A stretch of 64,000 bases of DNA from Citrifermentans bremense R1 (GCF_000426865.1 NZ_AUGE01000010.1:1-64000), one strand, 5' to 3'. Positions 27,964-37,475 are shown, counted from the stretch's first letter. Numbers and translations are program-made. Notes: generated from the letters alone by a model not told the origin.

Positions 27964-29220
27964 ATGTCAGTCGCCGAACAGATCCGCAGCATCGCCGCCG
28001 AGGCCCGGCAGGCGTCCTTCGCCATGGCGAAGCTTTCCTCTGCCGCCAAGGATCAACTGCTCCTGGATATGGCGCTCGCGCTCATCAACGACGCGCCGCA
28101 CATCATAGAGGAAAACAAGAAGGACCTGGAGGCCGGGCAGGAGCGGGGGCTCTCCGCCGCGATGCTGGACCGCCTGATGCTGAACGAGGCGCGGGTGAAG
28201 GGAATGGCGGACGCGATCCGCGAGGTGGCGCAGCTCCCCGACCCGGTGGGGGAGGTGACGGGGATGTGGAAGCGCCCCAACGACCTGATGGTCGGAAAGA
28301 TGCGCATCCCGCTCGGCGTCATCGGCATCATCTACGAGTCGCGCCCGAACGTCACCTCCGACGCCGCCGCCCTTTGCCTTAAAAGCGGCAACGCCGTGGT
28401 CCTGCGCGGCGGCTCCGAGGCGATCCACTCCAACCTCGCCATCGCCACCATACTGAAGGCGCAGCTCGCCAAGCACGGCATCCCGGCCGCCGCCCTCTCG
28501 CTGATCCCGTTCGTGGAGCGCGAAGGGGTGACCGAGATGCTCAAGCAGGAGGAGTTCATCGACGTCATCATCCCCCGCGGCGGCGAGAGCCTGATCCGCT
28601 TCGTGGTGGAAAACTCCAAGATCCCGGTGATCAAGCACTACAAGGGGGTCTGCCACATCTTCGTCGACGCCACGGCCGACTTCGAGATGGCGCGCGAGAT
28701 CATCGTCAACGCCAAGACCCAGCGCCCCGGCGTCTGCAACGCGCTGGAAACACTCCTGATCCACAAGGACATAGCGGAGACCTTCGTCCCCTTCATCTAC
28801 GAGGCCCTTTCCTCCCTCAAGGTGGAGCTTCGCGGGGATAAGACCTTCCGGCAGTTCGCCCCCAAGGCGGCGAAGGCGACCGAGGAGGACTGGTACGCCG
28901 AGTACCTGGAGCTGATCCTGGCGGCGGCGGTCGTCGACGGCCTGGACGCGGCCATCGACCACATCAACCGCTACAGCTCGCTGCACACCGAGTCCATCAT
29001 CACCGGCGACTACGCGAACTCCCAGCGCTTCATCCGCGAGGTGAACTCCGGGGTAGTCATGGTCAACGCCTCCACCCGCTTCTCGGACGGAAACCAGCTG
29101 GGCCTGGGTGCGGAGATCGGCATCTCCACCACGAAGCTGCACTCGTTCGGGCCGATGGGGCTCACCGACCTGACCACCACCAAGTTCATCGTCTACGGCT
29201 CCGGGCAAGTGCGCCCCTGA
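27964..29220 (+). CDS. proA: Glutamate-5-semialdehyde dehydrogenase
   Basis: Second enzyme of proline synthesis; it reduces gamma-glutamyl phosphate with NADPH. The 418-residue aldehyde-dehydrogenase-fold protein shows IPLGVIGIIYESRPNVT, VVLRGGSEA and the catalytic cysteine in QRPGVCNALETLL. The ATG at 27964 has AAGGAGG 8-10 bases upstream. The enzyme is thought to work with ProB to channel the unstable acyl phosphate. Confidence 0.97.
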   Translation: MSVAEQIRSIAAEARQASFAMAKLSSAAKDQLLLDMALALINDAPHIIEENKKDLEAGQERGLSAAMLDRLMLNEARVKGMADAIREVAQLPDPVGEVTGMWKRPNDLMVGKMRIPLGVIGIIYESRPNVTSDAAALCLKSGNAVVLRGGSEAIHSNLAIATILKAQLAKHGIPAAALSLIPFVEREGVTEMLKQEEFIDVIIPRGGESLIRFVVENSKIPVIKHYKGVCHIFVDATADFEMAREIIVNAKTQRPGVCNALETLLIHKDIAETFVPFIYEALSSLKVELRGDKTFRQFAPKAAKATEEDWYAEYLELILAAAVVDGLDAAIDHINRYSSLHTESIITGDYANSQRFIREVNSGVVMVNASTRFSDGNQLGLGAEIGISTTKLHSFGPMGLTDLTTTKFIVYGSGQVRP

Positions 29221-29236
29221 CCAAAGGAAACGCCAG

Positions 29237-29887
29237 ATGAGACTGGGGATTCTGGGGGGGACCTTCAACCCCATCCATAACGCCCACCTGCGCATCGCGG
29301 AGGAGGCGCGCGACCTCTACCAGTTGGACCGGGTCGTCTTCATCCCGGCTGCGACCCCGCCGCACAAGCCGCTGGTGGGGGAGCTCTCCTTCGCGAGCCG
29401 CCTGGAGATGGTGCGCCTGGCGGTGGCCGACAACCCGGGCTTCATGGTCTCCGACATGGAGGGGGTGCGCGGCGGGCGCTCCTACTCCATCGACACGCTG
29501 CGCGAGCTGAAGGGGCGGTACCCCGACGACGACCTCTTCTTCATCGTCGGGGCCGACTCCTTCAACGACATCTCCACCTGGAGGGAATACGGAGCGATAT
29601 TCGGCCTGTGCAACGTGATCAGCGTGCAGCGCCCGGGTTCCACCATCACCAGCCTCGCCGAGGCCCTCCCTGTTGCCATAGCTGGCGAGTTCTGCTATGA
29701 TCCGGCCGCTAAACGGCTGAATCACTGCTCTGGCCACGCAGTTTACGCGCTGGACGGGGTCCTTTTGGACATCTCTTCCAGCCACATCCGCCTGTCGGTC
29801 CAAGGCGGCCGCTCGATCAGGTATCTGCTTCCGGATGCCGTCGAGCACTACATAAAGGAACAGAGGTTATACGTTGATGCAAGATAA
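29237..29887 (+). CDS. nadD: Nicotinate-nucleotide adenylyltransferase
   Basis: Makes deamido-NAD from nicotinate mononucleotide and ATP. The 216-residue product has the nucleotidyltransferase GGTFNPIHNAHL (GxFxPxHxxH) and the C-terminal ISSSHIRLSVQGG (ISxTxxR class). It follows proA by 16 bases and overlaps rsfS by 11 bases. A nadD-rsfS-rlmH order is common in bacteria. Confidence 0.96.
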   Translation: MRLGILGGTFNPIHNAHLRIAEEARDLYQLDRVVFIPAATPPHKPLVGELSFASRLEMVRLAVADNPGFMVSDMEGVRGGRSYSIDTLRELKGRYPDDDLFFIVGADSFNDISTWREYGAIFGLCNVISVQRPGSTITSLAEALPVAIAGEFCYDPAAKRLNHCSGHAVYALDGVLLDISSSHIRLSVQGGRSIRYLLPDAVEHYIKEQRLYVDAR

Positions 29888-30263
29888 GGAAATTTTGACG
29901 GCCGAAGAGCGTGCCATCAAGTGTGCGGCATTCGCTCTCGATAAGAAGGCGCTCGACGTCAAGGTGCTGGAAATCAAGAAGATCTCCAGCATCGCCGACT
30001 ACCTGGTGCTTGCCACCGGGCGCTCGGACCGTCAGGTGATGGCGATGGCCGACTCGGTCAAGCAGGGGATGAAGCCCTTCGACCGGCCGATAGACATGGA
30101 AGGTTACGAGCAGGGACGCTGGGTGGTCATCGACTACGGCGACGTCATCGTGCATCTCTTCCTGGAAGAGGTCCGCAAGATCTACAACCTGGACGAACTC
30201 TGGCAAAGGGCTCCCCAGATCGAGATCCCCGAGGAGTACCTTTGGGAGAATAAAGGGGCATGA
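29877..30263 (+). CDS. rsfS: Ribosomal silencing factor
   Basis: This 128-residue RsfS (Iojap) protein binds ribosomal protein uL14 and blocks subunit joining when nutrients are short. Family landmarks are IADYLVLATGRSDRQVMAMAD, then EGYEQGRWVVIDYGDVIVHLF in shortened view. The ATG at 29877 follows AGAGG. It overlaps nadD in front and rlmH behind (ATGA), so the three are probably translated together. Confidence 0.95.
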   Translation: MQDKEILTAEERAIKCAAFALDKKALDVKVLEIKKISSIADYLVLATGRSDRQVMAMADSVKQGMKPFDRPIDMEGYEQGRWVVIDYGDVIVHLFLEEVRKIYNLDELWQRAPQIEIPEEYLWENKGA

Positions 30264-30724
30264 GGCTGAAGCTCCTTTGGGTCGGCAAGACCCAGGAGAG
30301 CTGGGTCAGGAGCGGTATCGAGGAGTACGCCGGAAGGATCAGGCGCTACCTACCACTAGAGATCCTGGAGGCCCGGGAGGAAAAAGGGGCGCAGGCCGCC
30401 GCGATGCGGGAGCGCGAATGCGAGCGCCTAGCGAAGCTGATCCCCAAAGGGGGAAGGCTGGTGCTCCTGGACGAGCGGGGGGAGGCGATGACCTCCCCGG
30501 AGCTAGCCTCCTTCCTCTCCAAAAACCGCGACCAGGGAACGCAGGATCTGGTCTTCGCCATCGGAGGGGCCTATGGCTTCACCGACCAGTTCCGCAGCCA
30601 GGCCTTCAAGTCGATATCGCTTTCCCGCATGACCCTCACCCACCAGATGGTAAGGGTCTTCCTGCTGGAACAGATCTACCGCGGCTTCACCATCATTAAC
30701 GGCGAGCCGTATCATCATGAGTAG
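30260..30724 (+). CDS. rlmH: 23S rRNA (pseudouridine1915-N3)-methyltransferase
   Basis: This 154-residue SPOUT methyltransferase modifies 23S rRNA helix 69. The knot region is visible as FAIGGAYGFTDQ (SAM-binding) and SLSRMTLTHQMVRVFLLEQIYR, ending with the conserved YHHE tail. Length is normal. The start overlaps the rsfS stop as ATGA. Confidence 0.96.
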   Translation: MRLKLLWVGKTQESWVRSGIEEYAGRIRRYLPLEILEAREEKGAQAAAMRERECERLAKLIPKGGRLVLLDERGEAMTSPELASFLSKNRDQGTQDLVFAIGGAYGFTDQFRSQAFKSISLSRMTLTHQMVRVFLLEQIYRGFTIINGEPYHHE

Positions 30725-30741
30725 CTAACGTGTTGTTATGT

Positions 30742-30772
30742 AAAAAGGGTGGAGGTCAACTTCACCTTTTTT
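30742..30772 (+). terminator. Terminator after rlmH
   Basis: GGTGGAG (30748-30754), loop GTCAA, CTTCACC (30760-30766), one G-U pair, followed by T6 and preceded by A5. The site could work in both directions. Confidence 0.75.
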
Positions 30773-30808
30773 AATTGGTCTCACAAAATCTAATGAGGGA
30801 GAAAAGCC

Positions 30809-32347
30809 ATGCCTAAGAAGCCTCTGCTCTTGATGATCCTCGATGGCTGGGGGATCAATTCCGACACCGAGTCCAACGCCATCGCGCAGGCGAAGACCCC
30901 GAACATGACCCGGCTTACCGCCGAATACCCCAGCGGCACCATCGACGGCTCCGGCATGTCGGTCGGCCTTCCTGCCGGCCAGATGGGGAACTCCGAGGTG
31001 GGGCACACCAACATCGGCGCGGGGCGCGTGGTGTACCAGGACCTGACCCGGATCAGCAAGTCCATCGACGACGGGGACTTTTTCCGGAACCCTGTCCTTC
31101 TGGACTGCATGAAAAAGGCGGTGCAGGGAAGCGGCAGGCTGCACCTGGCCGGGCTTCTCTCCGATGGCGGCGTGCACTCCCACGACACCCACCTCTATGC
31201 GCTGATCGACATGGCGAAGCGAACCGGGGTGCGCGAGGTCTTCGTCCACTGCCTTTTGGATGGCCGCGACACCCCTCCTCAGAGCGGCATCGATTACCTT
31301 AAGCGGCTTGAGGCGGAGATGGCGCGCCTTTCCTTCGGCAAGATCGCCACCGTGATCGGGCGCTACTACGCCATGGACCGCGACAACCGCTGGGACCGCG
31401 TGGAGCAGGCATATCGCGCCATGGTGTCGGGGGTGGGGAAACCGTACCCGTCAGCCGCCGCGGCCATAGAGCAAAGCTACCAAGACGGGGTCAACGACGA
31501 GTTCGTGCTTCCCAGCGTCATCATGCAAGGAGGAGCACCGGTAGGGAGGCTCGGCGACGGGGACGGCTTCATCTTCTTCAACTTCCGCTCCGACCGCGCC
31601 CGCGAAATCACCCGCGCCTTCACCGATCCCGGCTTCGACGGGTTCAAAAGGGAGGAATGGCCCAATCTCGCCAGCTATGTCTGCATGACCAGCTACGACG
31701 AGACCTTCGGCCTTCCGGTCGCCTTCGGAAACGAGGAACTGGTCAACATCTTCCCCGAGGTGATCAGCAACGCCGGTCTCACCCAGTTGAGGATCGCCGA
31801 GACCGAGAAGTACGCGCACGTGACCTTCTTCTTCAACGGCGGCAGGGAGAACCCCTTCCCCGGCGAGGACCGCGCCCTGATTCCCTCGCCCAAGGAAGTC
31901 GCCACCTACGACCAGAAGCCCGAGATGAGCGCCTATCTCGTGACCGAAGAGCTCTTGAAGCGGCTCGACGAAGACAAGTACGACGTGGTCATCCTCAACT
32001 TCGCCAACGCGGACATGGTAGGGCACACCGGCATCCTCCCTGCGGCGGTGAAGGCGGTCGAGGCGGTCGACGAATGCGTCGGGAAGCTGGTGGCGAAGGT
32101 GCGGGAAAAGGGTGGCATCGCCCTCATCACCGCAGACCACGGCAACGCCGAAATGATGAAGGACGAGCAGGGCGGACCGCACACGGCGCACACCTGCGAG
32201 ATGGCCCCGGTGGTGCTGGTGGACGATTCCCGCAAGGGGGCAAAGCTAAGGCGAGGGGTGCTGGCGGACCTGGCACCGACCATGTTGGAACTGCTCGGTC
32301 TCCAGCAGCCCCAGGAGATGGGCGGCAAGAGCCTACTGGCAGACTAA
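30809..32347 (+). CDS. gpmI: 2,3-bisphosphoglycerate-independent phosphoglycerate mutase
   Basis: Interconverts 3- and 2-phosphoglycerate using two manganese ions and a catalytic serine. The 512-residue product has [11 protein letters not shown] at the start, the serine in [15 protein letters not shown], the substrate-binding segment [10 protein letters not shown], and the metal sites [12 protein letters not shown] and [10 protein letters not shown]. Length is standard. GAGGGAG lies upstream of the ATG. Confidence 0.97.
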   Translation: MPKKPLLLMILDGWGINSDTESNAIAQAKTPNMTRLTAEYPSGTIDGSGMSVGLPAGQMGNSEVGHTNIGAGRVVYQDLTRISKSIDDGDFFRNPVLLDCMKKAVQGSGRLHLAGLLSDGGVHSHDTHLYALIDMAKRTGVREVFVHCLLDGRDTPPQSGIDYLKRLEAEMARLSFGKIATVIGRYYAMDRDNRWDRVEQAYRAMVSGVGKPYPSAAAAIEQSYQDGVNDEFVLPSVIMQGGAPVGRLGDGDGFIFFNFRSDRAREITRAFTDPGFDGFKREEWPNLASYVCMTSYDETFGLPVAFGNEELVNIFPEVISNAGLTQLRIAETEKYAHVTFFFNGGRENPFPGEDRALIPSPKEVATYDQKPEMSAYLVTEELLKRLDEDKYDVVILNFANADMVGHTGILPAAVKAVEAVDECVGKLVAKVREKGGIALITADHGNAEMMKDEQGGPHTAHTCEMAPVVLVDDSRKGAKLRRGVLADLAPTMLELLGLQQPQEMGGKSLLAD

Positions 32348-32368
32348 AGACAAAAACGGAGAAAACGC

Positions 32369-33031
32369 ATGAAGATCCTGGCAATCAACGGTAGCCCCAG
32401 GGGCATGAACGGCACCACGGGGCGTCTTTTGGAAGAGGTAATGGCGGGAGCCGTCCAGGCGGGCGCGGACATCGAGATCGTGACGCTGGCACAGACGCCG
32501 GTGAAACCGTGCGTCGCCTGCGACGTCTGCCACAAGGTCGGCACCTGCCCGGTGAAGGACGAATTCGAGGAGATCAAGCAGAAGCTAATCGCCGCCGACG
32601 CCTTCATCCTGGCCACCCCGAATTATCTCCTCAGCATCACCGCGCAGTTGAAGGCGTTTCTGGATCGCTGCAACGGGCTCATCCACCTGACCGCTCTGGA
32701 AGGAAAGTACGGGGCTCTGGTGGAGACCTCCGGCGGGGGGGGCGACGAAGAAGTGCTGGAGTACATGCAGAAGATCGTCAACGCCATGGGGGCGCAGAAT
32801 GTCGGGAGCATCGGTTCCCCCGGCGCGGGCCACCGCGTCTTTCCGGATCAGGACGCCCTGTTCCAGAAGGCACGTGCCCTGGGGAAGGAGCTTTGCGACA
32901 GCGTTCGCGAGAAGCGGCACTTCCCCGAGCAGGATGAGTGGCGTCTCGGTTTCAAGGCGCGCATGGAGCAGCTGATCGGATACGTTGGGGAAGTCTGGCC
33001 CTACGAGCAGCAGATAGTGGCGAAGCGGTAG
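32369..33031 (+). CDS. NADPH-dependent FMN reductase family protein
   Basis: This 220-residue flavodoxin-fold protein has the FMN phosphate loop INGSPRGMNGTTG and a cysteine group KPCVACDVCHKVGTC. The cysteines are placed as in iron-sulfur flavoproteins, where they bind a 4Fe-4S cluster. It is probably an electron-transfer reductase acting on flavin, quinone or a similar acceptor; the partner is unknown. It follows gpmI by 21 bases and may share its transcript. Confidence 0.83.
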   Translation: MKILAINGSPRGMNGTTGRLLEEVMAGAVQAGADIEIVTLAQTPVKPCVACDVCHKVGTCPVKDEFEEIKQKLIAADAFILATPNYLLSITAQLKAFLDRCNGLIHLTALEGKYGALVETSGGGGDEEVLEYMQKIVNAMGAQNVGSIGSPGAGHRVFPDQDALFQKARALGKELCDSVREKRHFPEQDEWRLGFKARMEQLIGYVGEVWPYEQQIVAKR

Positions 33032-33041
33032 AGAACTGCCC

Positions 33042-33152
33042 CCACCCTGTCCCTCCCCCTCCTGGGGAGGGGACGCTGGGAGCACCGGATGTGGCGGTGC
33101 CTTGTTCCTCCCCCCGGAGGGGGAGGTCGGGAGGGGGGATTCCCCCGATTTT
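33042..33152. repeat. C/G-rich palindromic repeat between the FMN reductase and LUD genes
   Basis: Two hairpins (CCTCCTGGGGAGG type at about 33056-33070 and CCTCCCCCCGGAGGGGGAGG at about 33108-33127) flank a third small stem around GCACCGG...CGGTGC. It resembles a dispersed intergenic element rather than a terminator. Confidence 0.55.
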
Positions 33153-33185
33153 CTGTATCAAAGACGAGATAAATGGAGGTAGACG

Positions 33186-33839
33186 ATGAGCAACACCGAA
33201 GAATTGAACGATTGGAGCTACGGCCATAAATGCAACAAAGCGGTGGAAAACCTGAAGAAGAACGGTTTTGAAGCCCTTTACTGCCATGACAGCCAGGAAG
33301 TGTTCCACTACATCCTTAACGAGGCGCAAGCTGCGCAGAGCGTCGGGTTCGGCGGATCGCTGTCGGTAGCCGACCTGAAGTTGGCGGACAAGCTGAAGGG
33401 AATGGGGAAGGAGATCCTGAATCACGCAGCCCCCGACCTCGCGCCGGAGGAAAGGCTGGCCATCACCAAGAGGCAGCTGACCTGCGACCTCTTTCTCACC
33501 GGTAGCAACGCCGTGACCCTTTCCGGGATACTGGTGAACGTCGACGGCAACGGCAACAGGGCCGCCGCCATGTTCTACGGCCCGCAGAAGGTGATCGTGG
33601 TCGTAGGGCGGAACAAGCTGGTGGACGGCGGCGTGGAAGACGCGATGCAAAGGATCAAGACCTTTGCCGCCCCGCCCAACGCCAAGCGCCTGAACCTTTC
33701 CACCCCCTGCGCCAGCACCGGCTTCTGCTCCGACTGCAACTCGCCGCAGCGGATCTGCCGGGTGACCACCATCATCGAGAAGAAGCCGCGCAACACCGAC
33801 ATCCGGGTGCTCGTAGTGAACGAGGACATGGGGCTGTAA
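33186..33839 (+). CDS. LUD-domain (LutC/YkgG-like) protein
   Basis: This 217-residue protein belongs to the LUD family that includes the lactate-utilisation subunits LutB/LutC. Typical segments are VGFGGSLSVADL, LFLTGSNAVTLSG and VVVGRNKLV. The cysteines near the C-terminus (CASTGFCSDCNSPQRIC) suggest an Fe-S or zinc site. No lutA or lutB lies nearby, so a link to lactate is not shown; it may be a stand-alone LUD enzyme. GGAGG precedes the ATG. Confidence 0.8.
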   Translation: MSNTEELNDWSYGHKCNKAVENLKKNGFEALYCHDSQEVFHYILNEAQAAQSVGFGGSLSVADLKLADKLKGMGKEILNHAAPDLAPEERLAITKRQLTCDLFLTGSNAVTLSGILVNVDGNGNRAAAMFYGPQKVIVVVGRNKLVDGGVEDAMQRIKTFAAPPNAKRLNLSTPCASTGFCSDCNSPQRICRVTTIIEKKPRNTDIRVLVVNEDMGL

Positions 33840-33849
33840 AAACCTGAAA

Positions 33850-33923
33850 CCATTGGCAAGGAGAAAATCTGAGGACATCCCCGTTTTTCTCAGAAGTTCT
33901 CAGATTTTCTCCGTGGCCAACGG
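33850..33923. repeat. Long hairpin-forming inverted repeat before comF
   Basis: Perfect 14-bp arms GGAGAAAATCTGAG (33860-33873) and CTCAGATTTTCTCC (33899-33912), with outer arms CCATTGGC (33850-33857) and GCCAACGG (33916-33923) that pair with one mismatch. The loop is 25 nt. Confidence 0.75.
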
Positions 33924-33965
33924 TTTTGTCTTTCCGGTAGTTTCTCTGGTTCAAAGGGAGGAAGC

Positions 33966-34685
33966 ATGTTCTTTCGCCCGCTGCTGGATCTCTTTTTTCC
34001 TCCCCTTTGCCATGTCTGCCGGGCGTTCATCCCCGAGGCCGGCGAACTCTTCATCTGCGCCGACTGCCTCGACAAAGTCACTTTCCTGACAACCCCGCTC
34101 TGCACCATATGCGGCGCCCCCTTCGCCACCGATAAGGGCTCCGACCACACCTGCGGCGCCTGCCTGCTCCACCCCCCTTTTCACACCTGCCGTTCCGCGC
34201 TCCTTCTGGAGGGAGCGGTCCAGCAGCTGATCCACCGGTTCAAGTACGGCGGCCGCGTGCAGCTGGCGCTTCCTTTGGGGCTTCTCGCCGCATCGGCTTT
34301 GTCGGAGTTCTGCGCCGAGGCTGCGCCGGACCTGATCATCCCCGTGCCGCTGCACAAAAAAAGGTTGAGGCAGCGGGGTTACAACCAGTCCCAGCTGATA
34401 GCGCAGGTGTTGGCGAAGAAACTGAAGCTGCCGGTAGAGGTGGGGAATCTGCGACGTATGCGCTGGACCGAGCCGCAGACTACGCTTGACGCAACGAAGA
34501 GGGTGGCGAACGTGAAAGGGGCTTTTGCGGTGCGGGACGAGAAGCGTCTGGAAGGAAAGCGGGTCTTGCTGGTGGATGACGTTCTCACCACCGGGAGCAC
34601 CATGCGCGCCTGCGTCGAAGCGCTACGGCGGGCGGAAGTCTCGGCCGTAGCCGCCGTGACCGTCGCGCGGGGAGTACAACCATAA
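33966..34685 (+). CDS. ComF-family phosphoribosyltransferase-like protein
   Basis: The 239-residue product has an N-terminal double zinc ribbon (CHVC, CADC, CTIC, CGAC pairs) and a C-terminal type I PRTase domain with KRLRQRGYNQSQLIA and the PRPP loop VLLVDDVLTTGST. ComF proteins are needed for DNA uptake in naturally competent bacteria, and related GntX proteins act in gluconate use; the role in this lineage is not known. GGGAGG precedes the ATG. Confidence 0.9.
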   Translation: MFFRPLLDLFFPPLCHVCRAFIPEAGELFICADCLDKVTFLTTPLCTICGAPFATDKGSDHTCGACLLHPPFHTCRSALLLEGAVQQLIHRFKYGGRVQLALPLGLLAASALSEFCAEAAPDLIIPVPLHKKRLRQRGYNQSQLIAQVLAKKLKLPVEVGNLRRMRWTEPQTTLDATKRVANVKGAFAVRDEKRLEGKRVLLVDDVLTTGSTMRACVEALRRAEVSAVAAVTVARGVQP

Positions 34686-34699
34686 TCGGAAACCTGAAC

Positions 34700-34891
34700 G
34701 GCGGAACACAGAGGTCGCTGAGGTTCACGGAGGTCACAGAGGTTTTTACGGGAAAAGCAAAGGCACTCACCACGGAGGGTACACAGAGGAAGCACTGAGG
34801 AAGGCAAAACACAAAAGCCTTTGTTTTGCCCAAAAAAGTTTTGCTTTTCCTCGGTGTCCTCCGTGAACCTCCGGGACCTCTGTGTTCCGCC
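34700..34891. repeat. Multi-arm 190-bp palindromic element
   Basis: Outer 17-bp perfect arms (34700-34716 and 34875-34891), then 14-bp perfect arms (34720-34733 and 34858-34871), then a GGAAAAGCAAA/TTTTGCTTTTCC pair, and a central GGCAAAAC/GTTTTGCC hairpin. It fills the gap between the convergent comF and helicase genes. The arms carry repeated CACAGAGG and CACGGAGG words. Confidence 0.8.
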
Positions 34892-34892
34892 T

Positions 34893-37385
34893 TTAAGATT
34901 TTCCGAAGAACCCTTCCAGCTTTTCACACAGTATCGCCTCTTCCCCCCGCACCACTTCCACTCCGTGCAGTGCGGTCAGGAAGATCTTCCCGTAGTTCTT
35001 GGTCAAGACCCGCGAGTCGAGGATCAGCACGGCGCCCCGGTCCTCTTTGCTCCTGATCAGCCTCCCGAACCCCTGCTTGAACTTGATCACCGCCTGGGGG
35101 ACCGTGTAGCTCATGAAGGGATCTCCCCCCAGCGCCGCGATGTGCTCGCTCCTAGCCTCCAGGATCGGCTCGGTCGGAACCCGGAAGGGAAGCCGGGTGA
35201 TGACCACCAGCTCCAGCCCCCGCCCTTGCACGTCCACCCCCTCCCAGAAGGAATCGGTGCCGAAGAGGACCGGGTTGACCGCGCTGCGGTAATTGGACAG
35301 GAGCATGTGGCGGTTGGTCTCTCCCTGGCGCATCGGTGTGAGCCCCGCAGCCTTGAGCGGCTTCGCCAGCCGGTTGAAGACCCGGATCAACAGATCATAG
35401 GAGGTGAAGAGGACGAAGGCGCGCCCCTGTGAAATCTTCAGCGCCTTCAAAAGGAGCTCGCAGAGCCTCCCTTCGAAAAGGGGCGAGGTCGGCTCCGGCA
35501 TGTCCGAGGGGGCGCCGACCAGCGCCTGCCGGGCGTAGTCGAAGGGAGAGGGGAGAAGCAGCGTGCTGACCCGCTCCTTGGGGAGGAGCTCTATCCCCGT
35601 CCTGCGCTTCAGGAAGTCGAACTTTTCCCCTACGGCGAGCGTTGCCGAGGTGAGCACCACCGTCTTGAAGCGGTCCAGGATCGCTTTCTTGATCGACTCG
35701 GCCACTTCCAGCGGCGAGCAGCAGAGCTTTACCAGGGGGCCTTTCCTCAGCTCGAACCAGCGGCAGTGCTCTTCTTCGCGCGCCGTGAAGAAGCGGAGCG
35801 CGTCGACCGTGCATTCCACCCGCCCCTTCACCCCCCGAAGGTCGGTCAGCGGCCCGGCGAGCTTCTCCAGCACCTTGTCGGAGAGCTTCTCGCACCGCTT
35901 CAGGAAGGTCTGCATGGCGAGCGCGTACTCGGAGAGCGCCTGGCACATGATCTCGACCTGCTCGGTCACCTCCTGCCAAAGCGGCGTCCCGTACAAGGCA
36001 GGGGTCACCCGCAGCTTTTGTTCGCCCGCCTCCTTCTTGAGCTTTTGGAACAGGGAGTCGCCGATTACGTCCATCCCCCGGGTCACCGCGTCGAGTACGG
36101 ACACCCTCCTCGGGATCAGCCGGTCCTCGAGGACCTCGGCGATCTCCAGGTAGATGTCGTCCTGGTCATCCGGGATGGCGGACGATAGGAGGGAAGAGAG
36201 CTGCGGCAGGATGCCGCGGTGCGCCTTTTTAGGGTGCTGCAGTTTCCCCAGGAGCTTCACGAGCCCCAGGCGCGAGACCTGGCTGGAGAGGAAATTGGTG
36301 GCGACATCCTCAAGGTGGTGTCCCTCGTCGAAGATGAGCCTATGGAACGGGGGGAGGATGGCTGTCGCGTCGTAGCCGGTTTCCTGACGCACGGAGAGGT
36401 CGGCCAAAAGCAGCGCGTGGTTCACCACCAGGAGGTCGGCGCCGGCAGCCTCGCGCCTGGCCTTGTAGAAAAAGCAGCGGGCGTAGTCGGGGCAGCGCAC
36501 CCGGCCGCACTGGTCCGACTCGCAGCAAAGCTCCTCCCAGACCTCGTCCTTCGGTATGAAGGCCAGGTCCGAGCGGCAGCCGTCGTCGGTCTTCTTGCTC
36601 CAGGAGACGATGGCGTCAAGCTCGTGCGCGGTCTCGTCCTTGAAGAGGGAGGCGTCGGCGGCGTTCACGTGGAGTTTTCTGAGGCAGAGGTAGTTGCCGC
36701 GCCCTTTCACCAGGACGGCGCGGAACTTGATCTGGGCATGCTGCTGCAGGAAGGGGATGTCCTTCTGGATCAGCTGCTCCTGGAGGTTGATGGTGTTGGT
36801 GGATACCACCACCCGCTCCTTGTTGCGCACCGACCAAAGCGCCGCCGGAAGGAGATAGGCGAGCGACTTCCCGGTGCCGGTCCCCGCCTCGACCACGGCG
36901 ACCTTCTCGTCGTTGAACGCCTCGGAGAGGTTCAGCGCCATCCGGGTTTGCTCGGGGCGGTGCTCGTAGCCGGGGAGCGCCTGCGACAGCACCCCGTCCG
37001 GCGCGTAGAAACGCTCGATCTCTGGGTAGGAGAGCGATTCCACCACCTTGCGGGAGAAGGGGGCGACGACCTGGTTGCAGCGGTCGGCCGAGTTGTTGAC
37101 GATGTAGAATCCGACCCCCTGGTTTCCCAAAAGGGACGCGATCTCGATGTCGGGCTGGGAGGGGGTGAGGTTGCCGGAGGGGTGGTTGTGGATCACCACG
37201 TCGCCGAAGGAGCAGGCGATCATGATGGCGGGTACCGCGTCGCGGTTGCCGCGCGCAAGTGGCTCGACCTCAACGACGATGCGTGCCTCGTCGGTCCGCC
37301 CAAGGAAGAAGACTTCGTTGCCGTTTGCATCGTCGATTGCGCTGCGGAGCTGCTGGATGGCCTGATCGGAAAAAGACTTTTGCAT
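34893..37385 (-). CDS. JAMM domain fused to DinG/XPD-type DNA helicase
   Basis: An 830-residue fusion. The first about 125 residues look like a JAB/MPN (RadC-type) domain with a zinc-site motif VVIHNHPSGNLTPSQPD. The rest is a superfamily 2 XPD/DinG helicase: Walker A EAGTGTGKS, the four Fe-S cluster cysteines in CCESDQCGRVRCPDYARC, Walker B FDEGHH, and C-terminal motifs DSFWEGVDVQG and QGFGRLIRS. DinG helicases unwind DNA and R-loops in replication conflicts. The start at 37385 gives MQKSFSDQ; longer in-frame sequence upstream overlaps the divergent radical SAM gene. No clear ribosome site is visible. Confidence 0.88.
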   Translation of the reverse strand: MQKSFSDQAIQQLRSAIDDANGNEVFFLGRTDEARIVVEVEPLARGNRDAVPAIMIACSFGDVVIHNHPSGNLTPSQPDIEIASLLGNQGVGFYIVNNSADRCNQVVAPFSRKVVESLSYPEIERFYAPDGVLSQALPGYEHRPEQTRMALNLSEAFNDEKVAVVEAGTGTGKSLAYLLPAALWSVRNKERVVVSTNTINLQEQLIQKDIPFLQQHAQIKFRAVLVKGRGNYLCLRKLHVNAADASLFKDETAHELDAIVSWSKKTDDGCRSDLAFIPKDEVWEELCCESDQCGRVRCPDYARCFFYKARREAAGADLLVVNHALLLADLSVRQETGYDATAILPPFHRLIFDEGHHLEDVATNFLSSQVSRLGLVKLLGKLQHPKKAHRGILPQLSSLLSSAIPDDQDDIYLEIAEVLEDRLIPRRVSVLDAVTRGMDVIGDSLFQKLKKEAGEQKLRVTPALYGTPLWQEVTEQVEIMCQALSEYALAMQTFLKRCEKLSDKVLEKLAGPLTDLRGVKGRVECTVDALRFFTAREEEHCRWFELRKGPLVKLCCSPLEVAESIKKAILDRFKTVVLTSATLAVGEKFDFLKRRTGIELLPKERVSTLLLPSPFDYARQALVGAPSDMPEPTSPLFEGRLCELLLKALKISQGRAFVLFTSYDLLIRVFNRLAKPLKAAGLTPMRQGETNRHMLLSNYRSAVNPVLFGTDSFWEGVDVQGRGLELVVITRLPFRVPTEPILEARSEHIAALGGDPFMSYTVPQAVIKFKQGFGRLIRSKEDRGAVLILDSRVLTKNYGKIFLTALHGVEVVRGEEAILCEKLEGFFGKS

Positions 37386-37475
37386 GACCGGTCGAAGATA
37401 CAGGCTTTGCCCTGGGGAGGCAACCCCTTTCCCTATACCCTGCAGATATGTTAGAAGAGACACCGAGGAGATTTC

